Assembly (NCBI GenBank): GCA_024220505.1 | Contig: JAKZZE010000017.1 | Coordinates: 1,054,001-1,118,000 of the forward strand | From: Rhizopus arrhizus | Lineage: Eukaryota; Mucoromycota; Mucoromycetes; Mucorales; Rhizopodaceae | Reading direction: 5' to 3' | DNA: 64,000 nucleotides | Shown here: positions 34,546 through 46,478 of the stretch, piece by piece | Layout of the letters: each line of letters begins with the position of its first letter | Position numbering within the stretch: the first letter of the stretch is position 1 | The notes under the pieces: generated by a model | Told to the model about the DNA's origin: nothing | What the model saw: only the letters and a program-made list of their open reading frames with translations | Databases searched by the model: none | Position numbers and translations under genes: made by a program

Positions 34546-36972
34546 TTAATCATCTGTTGCGTGTAATATCAATCTTTTACCGATCCTTTTACGTTGATGT
34601 GGTATTACACCATTAGAGATACTTGAATGTTCTGATTCACTACTATTGCCATTATCAAAGTAACTATAACCATTATTATCCATCTTACTCTCTTGCTCTT
34701 CTAATTCTAATGCTCTTTGTCTTGAAGAAATACCAGAAGGATATTTTTCACTGACCAACAACTTTTTTATCTCCATCAGATAAACTTGAAGTGTATCCAA
34801 AAATCTTTGGGTTTGTCTATGCTTTGAGGATGCTACAAACTATCTTAAAAGTGAGTACAAAAAGCAAGATTGCATTATAACTTACAGCTATTCCATCTTC
34901 TTTAATAATGTATCCAATACCAAATCCATCAGAAACAACAGGGCCAAATCCAAATAATCTCAAAGCAGGATTTCCACAATTAGATGTACTGATCACAGTG
35001 TGATTTAAAATTTTCCATCCTTTATCGGTAAATATTTTAGGCTTCTTTTTGTCTTTATGCAATCGATCCCATACACATTCAAGCGCATATAAATGACGGT
35101 CTTGTCCTAAACCCATTGAACACTCCTTTGTTAAATTTGTGTGATATTTTAAAGCTATTCTTAATTTATCTAACTTTTCTTGATTGCTTGATTTTTTTGA
35201 AAAAAATGTAGTTACAAAGTCAACAGAGGCATCAGATACACTGCGAATAGCTTCAGTTCTTCCGTGAAAAAAAGTCTTGGTCATCGCAGGTTCATAAGTA
35301 CATTCAGATTTGCCATAAAGACCATAATAAGCGGCTTGAAATGCCATCTATATTTCTCTAAGTCTTTTTTTTTTTTAAAAAATTCTTTATCTTTTTGTCT
35401 ATTTACTTGTACAAAAGCATCTGGACTCATCTTCATGTCTGTAATAAAATATTTACCATACTTGTTAAACTCGAGCACTTTTACTTCATTTTGAAGTATC
35501 AAATCACTTAATCTTGTTTCTGCAAAACGAATACCCAATCTCAAGGCATCAGTTATTTTCCACTCAATTCTTCTTGGGTTTACATCAACCATACTATCTG
35601 TACTCTCCCTACGTTTAGCTCCATTTTGATCCTTGTAGGAATGAAATATAGATTTTGTTTGACTGTTGATCGTCTTGGCAAATCGAAGAATGGTTTCAGT
35701 ATAAATATCAGATACAAATCGAAGTACAGTATGGCCATCAACACCTAATTAGTGCTTATTTTAATAAAATTTATGCAATTTTATTTTTTTATTTTTTTTG
35801 TTTACCTGTGTGTTCAAAATTGATACCTGCGCTACCATTTTTACATACAATAATCTAAGAATAAAGGTTAACTCTTGTCAACCAAGTCATATTTGTATTT
35901 CTTTTACCTGAAGTTTATCATACCAACGATTTGTACAAGTACCAATTTGCATACCATCCATCAATTTATAAGTACCACACAACATATTCGTACTCAACTC
36001 ATTCGTATCAGCCGGTTCAACATCATCAAGACAGACAATAAACTGTGCCTTATCCACTACCTTTAGCGCTTCAGCATTTGTTTCATCCGATGCTAATTCA
36101 TCCCTTAGCTTTGCCCATGTGATTCGGTTTTCTGTCGTCAAGACACCCACAGCAGATTCTGAGATAGCAGAGGCTGGTGTCTGAGCTGCATCTCTCACAA
36201 TAGCCTTCAAGTTTGCTGCAATCTGTTTTTCACTCAAAGCAATACCACCTTCTTCATCAAATACATCAAAATGATAAAATTGACTTTGTGCAAGGACAAC
36301 GATATGCCTCGCATCATCAGCTGGTGCAATATAACACCCATTCTCCGTAGGCACGCGGGCTGTAGCAAACAGACGACTGAATTGTGACATACAGAGAGGA
36401 GTGCCACGAAATACATCAGGTTCAAGTGTCTTGTGACGCAGTGCTTCAATAAATACAATAGTTGAATAAATCAGGGAAGAAGCTCTCACAATTTGATCAT
36501 TTCGAAGTGGTGTTGGATCATCTTCCAGTAAGAAGAAAGGATTGAGATTTAAGACTACTGAGTCTGTGTATTGAAGATAAGAGTCATACCTGTTTCATAA
36601 TAGTAATTAAGCAGATGAATACATATCATCTTGTACACACTTACCAAAACTCTTCAATGTAAGAAGACTTGTCTGTTGCGTAAGTTTGAAGTTTGTCTTG
36701 AAGTTCAGGTCCCTCTTTTTCTAAAAACTCTTTAGCGGCAAGTTTTGTAGCCTCATGTTCTTTAGGTGTCTTGAAAAATAAAATTTATATAAGATAAATC
36801 CAGAAAACAATTAAAAATAATTACATACCTCTAATGGTTTTAAAGCAGCAAGATATTTTTGCAAAGTAGATTCAAGATCAGGAATGGGTAACTTTGGTAA
36901 TTTGTCTTGAAATTTGAAAGTTTCACCACCTGTTTGGTCCATTGGAAATGCTCTTGGAAAAGGAATAGTCAT
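34546..36972 (-). CDS. Carnitine O-acetyltransferase (cytosolic, Yat2/FacC-like)
   Basis: The enzyme transfers acetyl groups between CoA and carnitine, and lets acetyl units reach the mitochondria during growth on acetate or fatty acids. The start ATG 36970-36972 (MTIPFPRAFPMDQTGGETF) shows no mitochondrial presequence. Conserved blocks in order are LPKLPIPDLESTLQKYLAAL, YLQYTDSVVLNLNPFFLLED, RGTPLCMSQFSRLFATAR, the catalytic-His region GINFEHTGVDGHTVLRF, SPDAFVQ followed by AFQAAYYGLYG, TFFHGRTEAIRSVS and FGFGPVVSDGFGIGYIIKED. A tail of about 90 polar residues follows the catalytic core and ends KRIGKRLILHATDD. No peroxisomal PTS1 is present. About six introns, roughly 690 aa. The gene is convergent with the bHLH gene, only 22 bp apart. 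Confidence 0.88.
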
Positions 36973-38739
36973 TTTTTATCGTCTGAATGTGAGAAAAAAG
37001 AGAGATAAAAGAAAGCTCTTTTTTTACAAAATTTATAAGTCACCGAAAATGTGGGGAAAATAATGCAACACAGTGAGGAGTTTAGTGTCGCATAATCTAA
37101 TTTCCGGTAGACCGTTCTCACACAAACAGATTGTTTTGATTTAAAGTATCGTTTAGCCGTAATGAGATTTAAACAGATATATTTTTATTCTGTTTATGTA
37201 AGAATTATGGTCATCATCTGAAAAAATTATGTTTAATTTCATTTTTATCAACAAAATTGGTGACACACAGAAAATAATGCCAACCAAACTGTGGAGTTTT
37301 AGTTTTAAATGAAGGAAAAGGGTAATGTGTGACAATGAGTGATTATAAGCGCAATAAAAAATTCATTTTCCCACAAAAGACACAGAAAGAGAGAGGGAGG
37401 AGAAAGAGCGGGAATGAGAAAATACAAAGTGAAGGATATTTTAAGCTGGATATATTGATTTCGGATAAAACTTTCATTTTGATATTCACATGTATTTCGG
37501 TTATCTTCTTTGGATAAAAGTTTAATTACAACAATACCCTAAATTCATATCAGTCCAAATATAACAAAATAATATGTTGGAGTACTCATTCAGAGATGAT
37601 AATACATGCTGTATAAATGTATATGCAAGATGAAATCTTTGACGTGTTTTAATCTTTAGTTTATTTTTAAGCCTTACTAAAGCATTTAAGCACTCATATT
37701 TTCATATGAATAGATTCTCTAAAAAGTAAAAGGTAAAATGTCATGAAATACAGTTTATTACACAACAATTCTCATTATCTTGGCTGTCACGAGTTCTTAT
37801 GGCTCCTATCTGCAAGCATAAGTATAGTAAAGACAGTTCTATTGGTTTCCTTCAATGACTTTACGCTCTAGTTTTTTTTTATTATTTTGTTTATTAATAC
37901 TAAACTTCAAATAAAAAGATCTTACTAGACATAGAATATATATACAGCAATTCGTTCAGACAAATATAATTACAATAAACAGTAAAGGTTTTTTCTTTTA
38001 AAAAAAATTTAGGGTCAAGGAAAAAAACGAAGGAAGGTATAAATGGTTTGATAAAGCCTTCAGTGATACTAAAGATTAGTAATGAGGAACTTTGAGTTCT
38101 TAAAGAATCGAAGGCTAAGAGGAGCTGTGTCTCTAGTATCTGTATCATATTGCAAGTTGCTAATCTCAAAGAGGATGCAGCATATAGCTAGTCAACAGTA
38201 GAACCAAGTTAAAGCAGACACTGTTGATCGTGAAGGATGTGTAAGCAAGAGATTCGAAAAGAATGACAAGAAATCTTTTACGGAAAAAAAGGATTTTTCA
38301 GATGTTGATGCATATTGAGACAGTATATAAGATGGTTCTTGGTAAGGTTCTAGAATGAATGAACAAAAAATGTTTTTGCTTTTCCACCATATTGCTAGCC
38401 AAGAAATTGTTCGATACGATTAAATCATATTTTATTTGTAAAACTTGTAATATAGATGATCAGTGAGCACATAGTAACTTAATTGTACTGTACTTGCTCG
38501 GATCAGATCTAAAATGATAAAAAGTAATAAAAAAAATCTCAAAAGACAAGAGGGAAAAAAAATAAAAAAAATAAAAAAATTCTAAAGAAATCAGAAACAG
38601 AATTGAAATACTAGCACTACCACGAGGACAATCAGTTCACCAGTTTGGCACCAGAATCAAGTTGAGGAGGAGGAATTATATCATGAAATAGATAATACAT
38701 TTTATGTAGAATACTACAGACAGCGGGCCAACGAATAGA
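36973..38739. other. Intergenic, nothing recognised
   Basis: AT-rich 1.8 kb between the carnitine acetyltransferase start and the LINE relic. The small frames at 37329-37517 (+) and 37900-38169 (-) show no family feature. The last few hundred bases may be 3' UTR of the LINE copy. Confidence 0.5.
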
Positions 38740-39600
38740 TCAAGCAGATGTTTCATGAGAAGATCGAAGCTTTTTGAGAGAGAACTTATTCAGAATAAAG
38801 GATACAAGATCTTTGACAGATATAGGTAGTTGAAGACATCTATGCATATCGACACACTCGATAGAATAGGCGCGGGCAAAACCATTATTGGGATGGTACA
38901 GCCAGGGTTTGGGTTTACCGTCAGGAAGCCGACCAAGACGCCAACGAAGGACAAGGCTACGTTCCCTGCGAATCATGGGTAACCAGAGGATGGGACCTTG
39001 AGTTAGTGATATACAACAGGCAAAGAACAATTTAATATTATTACCAGTACAGAAACTTGTACGGTAATCTTGCAAAAATTGATGGCATAATTGCATGAAA
39101 TTTTTATTATCAAGACTATCCAGAAGAGGGACGCAATGTTGCCAAAGGGGGCCTTTCGCAAGGCGATTCCAATGGGAACGGCTTGTTGCAGATTGTTGAT
39201 GCAGTAGCTTTTGAAGAAGTGTACCATCAGGAAGATTAGTGGAACATTTCAAGAGCTTTGCTTGCAAGATAGACGCACGATCAGTCATTGATAGCTGTTA
39301 AACGAGATGGAGCATGACGTTGACTGAGGACCTAGAGGAACTACCAAAGATGCGACGGATACGTTCATTTTGGCATGATCCAAGCTTATTAAGGTGGCTA
39401 AGGTTTGAGGACGCTGATAGCTAGACTATATTCCTTTTGAGTATAGAAATGTACCGAGAGGAAGCGATTGAATTCTTTGGTGTTGGCTACAATTACAGTG
39501 ATTTGATGCATGGTCTTCTTAGCCTTATTGACGATTTGTTGAAATTATTCGATGCCGTGAACTTGCTCTATTATTGTCCTTATTAATCAAAGGGTTGAAC
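38740..39600 (-). mobile_element. LINE retrotransposon relic, 3' end of the reverse-transcriptase ORF
   Basis: The minus-strand frame 38740-39288 (182 codons) carries the C-terminal tail common to fungal LINE ORF2 proteins: ILWLPMIRRERSLVLRWRLG, LPDGKPKPW and SIECVDMHRCLQLPIS. Upstream in the same direction are QNERIRRIFGSSSRSSVNV, then, in shifted frames, EYSLAISVLKP and KEFNRFLSVHFYTQ. These correspond to the post-RT region of such elements. A TAA separates the 182-codon frame from the part before it, and at least one more frameshift is visible. The reverse-transcriptase catalytic core is missing. The copy is 5'-truncated and dead. Confidence 0.7.
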
Positions 39601-40693
39601 CAAAAGGCATCACTGACCGATAATAAGAAAGCAATTTTGAGCTTTAATGCTGCTTTTAAGGATCAAATCCTGCTGCAAAAATTGTCTTTTGATGGACTGA
39701 AAGTCTTAAGATTGAGTGCTTTGACAGGATGAGATATATTTCTCCATATTGAGGTTATTGATAATCTGGGCTATTGTTTTCGATTGTCGTATTGCTTGGG
39801 CTTTATTAGAAGAGCATCTGTTATCAGCATGAAAAAAAAAAAAATGTAAGAAAAAGCGAGCCTAAAGTATATCTATTTGTTCTTTCATTTATGGCAAATG
39901 TGGTAGATGGAATATGGCTTCTTTAAAGGCTTCTTTAGATGCACCATATGTTTATCGTAAGCATTCATTCCAGGCATCTTCTAGTGCTATGGTTTGGAAA
40001 GTAGTGGATTGATTAATCGCTAATTCATATTCAAATCAAGTACGAAAATTTGCGCCTAAGACCAAGTTGATAATGATCCGTCAAATCCAGTAGGATTGGT
40101 ATCAACATAAATAAGAAGATCTGTTATAATCAAATCCTTGCATATATTGAGGTCGATCAAATCTTGTGGGCTGAAGAAACTGTCCTAGCTTGAAGTTACT
40201 CCAATATACGAGAAAAAAAAAAAAAAAACGCTCTCGGATAAGTTTTGTTTGTTGCTCCTATCGTTTAACATCATGTATTTGGGAAATTTCAAGCAAAAAA
40301 TATGGAATCTAAATGTAAAAAATTCTAGTATGAAAATCTCTGATTTATTTCCTTTTCTTTTTCTTTTTTGTAAGCGATGATTGAACTGAGTTCATTAACT
40401 GTGCATAAAATTACAATAAAATTGTTTTTGGTCTCTGATTTATTCAAAAAGCTTTTCTTGCTTAAAAGCATCTGAGTTCAAAGTGAAAATATTACCATTA
40501 CTCCTGAAAAATCATAAAACTCAAAAGGAGACGACGTCTTAAAAAATTAAAAAGGAGCAGGCAAATTGTTATTTTATTCTACCAACAATCACTGACAGTT
40601 TTCTATTTCTCCTTTCCTCTTTTTTTTTCTCTCTCTCTCTTTTTCTTTATCAATTTCTTTGTTATCCAACATATATCCTTTTAAAAAATTATA
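39601..40693. other. Intergenic, possible extension of the LINE relic, then promoter
   Basis: 39600-39830 may contain further, unrecognisable LINE sequence. The last 90 bp before the next gene is strongly CT-rich on the plus strand (40607-40670), directly before ATG 40694. No other gene was seen. Confidence 0.4.
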
Positions 40694-43264
40694 ATGAATC
40701 AAAGCGAAAAGGCGGCAAACCAAATAGACAGCTGTTCGATAACATCGGATATAAAGAACGAATTTACAAGTGATACAATCGATATAGATAGTATAGAAGT
40801 GACTCAGCTGCATCAAGAGGAGCCCAAGGGAGATTTTAAAAATAAATCTATCATCTTTTATGAGATTTTACCTTCTAATAGTGACAAAGAGCCTGGAAAT
40901 ACAAGCAGTTTTCCAGAAATGGAAGTGATGATTCGTAATATGAGTGCTCACAGCAAAATCAGCAAAATTTCTACTATCAATAAATACCTTCCTAGCTCTA
41001 AAAATACACAGTCGCAAAAATTAGATTCAACCATCGCTAGTTTTATAAGTTGTCAAGATATCAATCCAAAAGAAATATCTATCAATCGCATGGGACCCCG
41101 AGAACAAGAAGAAGCAGGTAAGAATAATGAAAAATACAAAAATTACAAAACATAATAAATAGAGTGAAATTAGACGAATGGCTGAGAAAGGGAATGAATT
41201 GTTTATTTGATAATCAGTTTATGAAAGCTAAATCTATATTTCAATCCAAATTTAACAGGTAATAAATTATCACTTTTACTTTTTCATTAAATTTAAGCTC
41301 TTTTGTTTCTAGTGATCCACTGTATGCAAATGGATTGGGTATCATGATTTTTATGAAATCAATAGTGGTAAGCAAGTAAGCAAATTCAAAAATCAATACA
41401 TCCTTCTTATATTCACAGTAGACAGGCGATGAAGACGACATTCAACTTGCTCTAGATACCCTAATGACAGCAGACATAATAGCCTCTTGTCAAATTGGCG
41501 TTAAAGATGCTAAAAAATCATACAAGTTCACAGATTACTTTGCAGCTCTTGTTACTTCTAATCAAACAGGCCTTCCTATAAACCCATCGTTATCTTATAA
41601 AAAACAAAACACAGACTCCGCATCAGATTTTATTAGCAGTGGTGCATTAAGAGCTTATATTGTCCGAGCAGAATCTTGCCTGTTATCAGGAGTTTTACAG
41701 TTTACTCGAGAACATTTCCTTGGGCTAGTAAAATGCAGTTCGAAATTACAAAAAGGTAAGCTCTTTCAATTTTGTATGATTGCTAGTTAATCGTAAAATG
41801 ACCTACTTTTTATTATATATAGCTTATAGTTATTACACAGTTGTATGGCAAGAGTATAAAAGAATGGGACAAAAATATACAAAGTACATGGATCGAGATA
41901 CAGTTTCTGCTATGCATCTAGGTCTCGGTACATTACATCTATTGGTATCTTGCTTTCCTCCAAAGATCTCGAAAGCATTTTCCTTGCTCGGCTTTAAAAG
42001 TAACCAGCAACTAGGGTTCGCTTTACTTAAGCTTTGTATAGAGTCAAAGGGCATTAAATCATCATTCGCATCGTTCATGTAAGAAAAAGAATCAGAATCA
42101 TTAAAAGAGATAAAAAAACGGATTCTTTTTTATATATTAGATTACTATCCTATTATTCAATCCTCTGCACTTTCGTTCCCCAAATTTATGTCAAAGAATT
42201 ATTGGAATCAGCACTCGACTGCCTGAACGAAGCACAAAGAAGCCATCCTAATTCCAGTATCTTTTTGTATTCTGCTGGCATATTATCCCGCGTTGCCAAA
42301 AACCTGTCACTCTCTACACGACTGTTTCAACGAGTGTCAGATGTTTGTTTAGAAGAATGGGTTCAAGTGCCCATAAAACAAGCCACATTATTTGAAATAG
42401 GGATTAACTTTGCATTGCAGCTCAATTGGGAAGCGTCCGCTGAACATTTTGAAGTATTACGTAATCAAGGACGTGAGCAAGGGCTTTGTCAATACTTCAT
42501 AGGTGCATGTCAAAATATGTTAGGAAAGCGAACTGAAAGTATATTGAGCTTTGCACAAGTGCACGAGATGATGAATTCCAAGTCCTCATTAGATGTATAC
42601 GTTATTCAAAAAGTAAAACTATTTGAAAAAAGAGGATACCAAAATATGGAATTTTATTCTCCTGGACTTGAACTCTTGCTTGTATGGAATGCGTTCGAAC
42701 AAATGAACAAAGACTCACTTGAATCTTGCTTAACAACTGTACAAAATACACTAGAGTTGATTTATGAACGAGAAAAGATGGAATACAATGTTCGTTTGAA
42801 GGATATTGCACCAAATTTAGATCCACCTGATTATTATGATCAGAGGACTTTATTACTCTTGATCAAAGCTGCTGTCTTTAATGCTTTGAAAAGATATAAA
42901 GATAGTATTATTCACATCAACTGGATTATAGATAACATACAAAATATAAAGACAGAGGTCTGGGTCATTCCTTTTGTCTATTGGGGTAAATAATATTATA
43001 AAAAATAAAATAAATGGATCTTAATTTTGTATCAATATAGAGGCTGGAGTAACAAGCTGGGGGTTAGGTGATTATTCAAAAAGCAGGAAACTTTGGGAGA
43101 TGGCCATGTATCATACAAAGCATGTATTTGAATACCGAATGATGCTACGCCTAAGTTTAGCGTTAAGAAAATGTGACGAAATTGGTATCCAGGCAGCCAA
43201 ACCTAAAGAAAAGGAAGTAGGATTGACTTCAAATGGAAGAAGAAGAATGCCTATTGTACAATAA
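40694..43264 (+). CDS. TTC39/Iml2-family tetratricopeptide protein
   Basis: ATG 40694 opens a polar N-terminus of about 140 residues (MNQSEKAANQIDSCSI). The conserved family core starts after the first intron with EWLRKGMNCLFDNQFMKAKS and continues NGLGIMIFMKSIV, FISSGALRAYIVRAESCLL and DRDTVSAMHLGLGTLHLLVS. PPKISKAFSLLGFKSNQQLG is the strongest family block, and PNSSIFLYSAGILSRVAKN follows in the TPR part. The ending DYSKSRKLWEMAMYHTKHVF runs to MPIVQ and TAA 43262-43264. Seven or so exons, about 740 aa. Yeast Iml2 and animal TTC39B are linked to lipid-droplet inclusion clearance and lipid regulation. The function here is by homology only. Confidence 0.8.
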
Positions 43265-43967
43265 AAAAAAAAGAAAAGGAGATGACTTACTTTACTAATT
43301 ATAAATGAAAGTGTATTGGAAATATGAGATAAAAGAAAGTGTATAAATAAAATCTTAGTACTTGCGTGACACTAGTGATTTGGACGCTTTAATTTATTTT
43401 TTTCAGGAGACTAACGGCAAGTTTCAATTAATTTGTTGTGCTATCGGTTTCCTTCCAAAAAGTTACACCAGAAGTATATTGCCAAATTATCCTCCTTTAT
43501 TTGAAATATACATTATGTATATTAAGAGAGTAATATACACATAAAAGGAACAAGTATCGATAATATTAGAAAAAGAAAGAAAGAGCCACATACAGTCTAT
43601 TTTTTTTTTTTCCTTATTTAATCGTGGCAAAAAAAAAAGGTCGTTTTCAATAAGAAAAAAAAAATTTGCTTTATGGGCCAGTTTAGTATGAACAAGCTAA
43701 TTCTTGCCTTTCTCCTCTTTTTTATTTTGTTTTTTCACAATAATAAAGTCATAACCACCCACACGAGTGAAAACGATATAAAAGGAAGCAATTGGAGACG
43801 TCTTTGGCTCATGACTCCTTTTACTGTTTTCTCATATATAAAGCCAAGTACACCTTCATTCATTTTTCTCTTCTTTTTCATAACCCACAGCCTTATATAA
43901 ATTATCCCTTTTGGTTATTCACCACTACCCCTTCCTTTCTTTTCTATTTGAGAATCCCACTATATTT
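43265..43967. other. Intergenic with TATA-like boxes
   Basis: Holds the 3' flank of the TTC39-like gene and the promoter of the small secreted protein. TATATAAAG occurs at 43835 and TATATAAAT at 43894. No further gene is supported. Confidence 0.5.
43894..43902 (+). promoter_or_regulatory. TATA box candidate for the secreted DPBB gene
   Basis: TATATAAAT lies 74 bp before ATG 43968, a fitting distance for a short leader. A second candidate, TATATAAAG at 43835-43843, lies 133 bp before the ATG. Confidence 0.45.
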
Positions 43968-44513
43968 ATGAAACCTTTTGTTTTATGTTTTTTTACTATC
44001 TTTACCATAATGACATGGCAAGTAGCAGCCGTTCGTCGAGGAACTGCTCGCATGATGGACTCAAGTCAATTTCTGATTTCTGTTGATAAGCGAGATCGAG
44101 GTACTTGGTATACAGGACCAGGTTTGAAAAATGCCGCCTGCTATGGCCGAAATGGATTGGAACCATTCAGTGCTTCCGTGACTGATATGATTGGTGCAAT
44201 GGTAAAGAGAAAGAAAAAAGTACAATTCATTATTTGTTTTAATAAACGGTTGTAATAGGCAATGAATGATTTTGAAATGTGCTATAAATGTATGCAAATC
44301 ACAAACAACAGAAATCCGAAATTGAAAATTATAGTCAAAATTATAGACAAGTGTGCAGGTTGCGAAGTTGGAAGTGCAATTGATTTAACACCCAAAGCAT
44401 TTAAAGAACTATCAAAAGGAAAATTGGATATTGGAGTACTGGATATCAGCTTCAAGCCTATCAAATGCTCCAAAAGAAGAGGGCTTTTCCCCAATTTACC
44501 GCTTTTAAAATAA
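43968..44513 (+). CDS. Small secreted double-psi beta-barrel (RlpA/expansin-like) protein
   Basis: ATG 43968 starts a signal peptide (MKPFVLCFFTIFTIMTWQVA). The mature part has the features of the RlpA-like double-psi beta-barrel fold seen in expansins, barwin and fungal cerato-like inhibitors: GTWYTGPGLKNAACYG, EMCYKCMQI, KIIDKCAGCEVGSAIDLTPK and FKELSKGKLDIGVLDISFKP. Paired cysteines probably form disulfides. One intron (GTAAAGAG...AATAG, near 44204-44259) restores the frame at AMNDFEMC. About 165 aa, lacking the second expansin carbohydrate-binding domain. A wall-loosening or protease-inhibitor role is known in the fold family; which one applies here is open. An upstream ATG at 43911 would remove the clean signal peptide. 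Confidence 0.8.
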
Positions 44514-45038
44514 AACAAAAGAAAAAAGCTTTATACAAAGTATACTCTTTTTTTTTTTCCTTTTTTTATCTGAAGTATTTACATTTCCTCGTATAATATT
44601 ATCGTTACTGAAAAAATAAATGATTAACAAAATAAGATATTAACAATATTTTCTATACCAAGAACATGAACTGGAGCAAACAAGGATCATAGCCATTATT
44701 CTTACTGTGTCTTGCTTACTATTTTTATATAATGCCACATTCTAATGATAATTGCTGGACTCATATTTTGAGCCTTCAAAACTTACTTTGGAACCTTGTA
44801 TAAGACATTTTTAAATTATAGTCATCTTCTGTTTAAAAAAGGGAGTTGGGTAAAATACTCTCCTATTTTGAATTTCTTTATTCCCGTTCGCATTGATACG
44901 TTGACAAATTATAATATAGAACTGCCATTATGTTATTTAGTTGTTGAAATTCGCTTTTAGACATGTAAAAAGAAAAAGAGATGATTATGAAAATTGTTAT
45001 ATTTGCAAAGTATAAGAAAAATAAGAGTGGGGAATATA
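44514..45038. other. Intergenic, convergent 3' ends
   Basis: AT-rich spacer between the stop codons of the secreted protein (+) and the GATA factor (-). Nothing else was recognised. Confidence 0.5.
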
Positions 45039-46237
45039 TTATTGACTATAAGCTAATGAGTCTAATGATAAGATAACTTCTGCTTTTGTTGCCAGATCGG
45101 TCAAGGCGTGTGTTAATTGAGAAAGTGCACAAGCTTGTTCTGGTCTAACTTGTCTTCTTAGATGCTCTAATTTATCTAGTGCCATATCAAAATCAGCTAA
45201 TTCATACTCTCTTTGTTTCATAGGCTGCGGTGCAGGATTTCCAGAGGAAAAAAGTGCTTGGTGAACAGATGGCGGTGATAATGAAATACGTTGATGATGG
45301 TGATGCTGTAATGGTGGAGATGTTAAAGGAGGGAGTGATAATGATGGTAATAGGTTATTGTTATTATTATTATTGTTGTTGTTATTATTATTGCTTGGGT
45401 CTCTGATAAATAAAGATTGAAGTTTATAAGACTGACGTTCTGAGGATATAGGAGGTAACAAAGATGGGCTTCGGACCATACTACTACTCTCACTATTACT
45501 AATAGATTCTTGGCTGCTACTTCTTTCTTCAAAAGAAATAGTAGGACTATTCATCTCTTGTCTTTGTTTATCTTCTACTAGATTTATTCTACTTGTATTA
45601 GAAACAACAGCCTTCTTTTTCACAACATAATCTTCAATTTCAGGAACTTCAGGGGTCATCCTTGTACGAGATCGCTTCATATCATTCTCTGAAACAATTG
45701 ATTCATCATCTTCGATCTCTTCTTCTTCACCATCACTTCCTTGAGCAATAATAATTCTTTTTCTTCTTTTGATCACACTACGCTTCATACTAACAGGTCT
45801 GTGAACATGATGAAGTTTATAATAAAGGCCACAGGCATTACAAATTGTATTTCCTGCTTCATCCCTTCTCCAAAGTGGAGTAGTTGTCGTTCTGCAGTTG
45901 GCACAAATAAGCGCTTGACGGTTTACTTGATGTTGGTTGAAAGCAGGACAACCTGCGCAAGAAGTAGAGCCGCCGGTACCATTACACTGGCCACCACCTG
46001 GACAAGTTCCACCACCACAATCATTCTTTTCTTTTTTACTTGTTTTTTTAAAGTAGGGGGCCTAAGAGTATTTCTTGCTTTAAGATAAAGACCACAGGCA
46101 TTACAAATTGTTTCTCCATTAGGACCTCTTCTCCAAAGGGGGGTTGTTGTAGTACCACAGTTAGCACATTCAGTTGCTGACACGGACTCCATCTTTTTAG
46201 TTAATTTGGGTGATTTTATGGGAGTTAATGTTTCCAT
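45039..46237 (-). CDS. Iron-responsive GATA repressor (SreA/Urbs1/Fep1 type), frame broken at an A7 run
   Basis: Represses siderophore and iron-uptake genes in iron-replete cells. ATG 46235-46237 ([18 protein letters not shown]). GATA finger 1 is [19 protein letters not shown] with [13 protein letters not shown]. It is followed by the diagnostic Cys-rich iron-sensing block [12 protein letters not shown] and CAGC, then finger 2 ([19 protein letters not shown] with [17 protein letters not shown]). A basic tail [10 protein letters not shown], an acidic segment, a 13-Asn run and a C-terminal coiled coil ([16 protein letters not shown]) complete about 399 aa. Finger 1 lies in one frame; the Cys-rich block and all that follows lie in the -1 frame. 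The only place to switch is TTAAAAAAAC at 46042-46050. No intron fits. Without the shift, translation ends about 33 codons later with only finger 1. Confidence 0.85.
46043..46049 (-). other. A7 slippery-type run at the frame change of the GATA gene
   Basis: On the coding strand the zero-frame codons are TTA AAA AAA CAA. A AAA AAA is a shift-prone heptamer, and reading one A twice joins finger 1 to the Cys-rich block. A one-base sequencing deletion in the A run would look the same. Confidence 0.6.
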
Positions 46238-46478
46238 CGCTTTTTTAATAGAAAGATAAAAATAAAAGGTGAGAAAAATCTGATAACAGGAAAAAGGAAT
46301 CTCAAATAAAAAATTTTTGATCGTATATTTTGTATTATAAAAAGTAATCAATTAACAATCTCATTTAAACACCGATAATCAACAAAAAAATCAATCATTG
46401 ATCAATCAATAGTATTTCCTTTTAAGTTATCTTTCTAAAAAAGGATTTTTTTTTGGCTAAAAAGTAAATAAGGCAAGT

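Noticed and set aside
43673..43900. Hydrophobic ORF upstream of the DPBB gene as a separate secreted peptide
   Set aside because: It overlaps TATA-like boxes and the promoter, and has no conserved feature.
46021..46080. An intron joining the two frames of the GATA gene
   Set aside because: The only GT...AG pair near the frame change spans 14 nt, far too short, so a spliceosomal intron does not explain the break.
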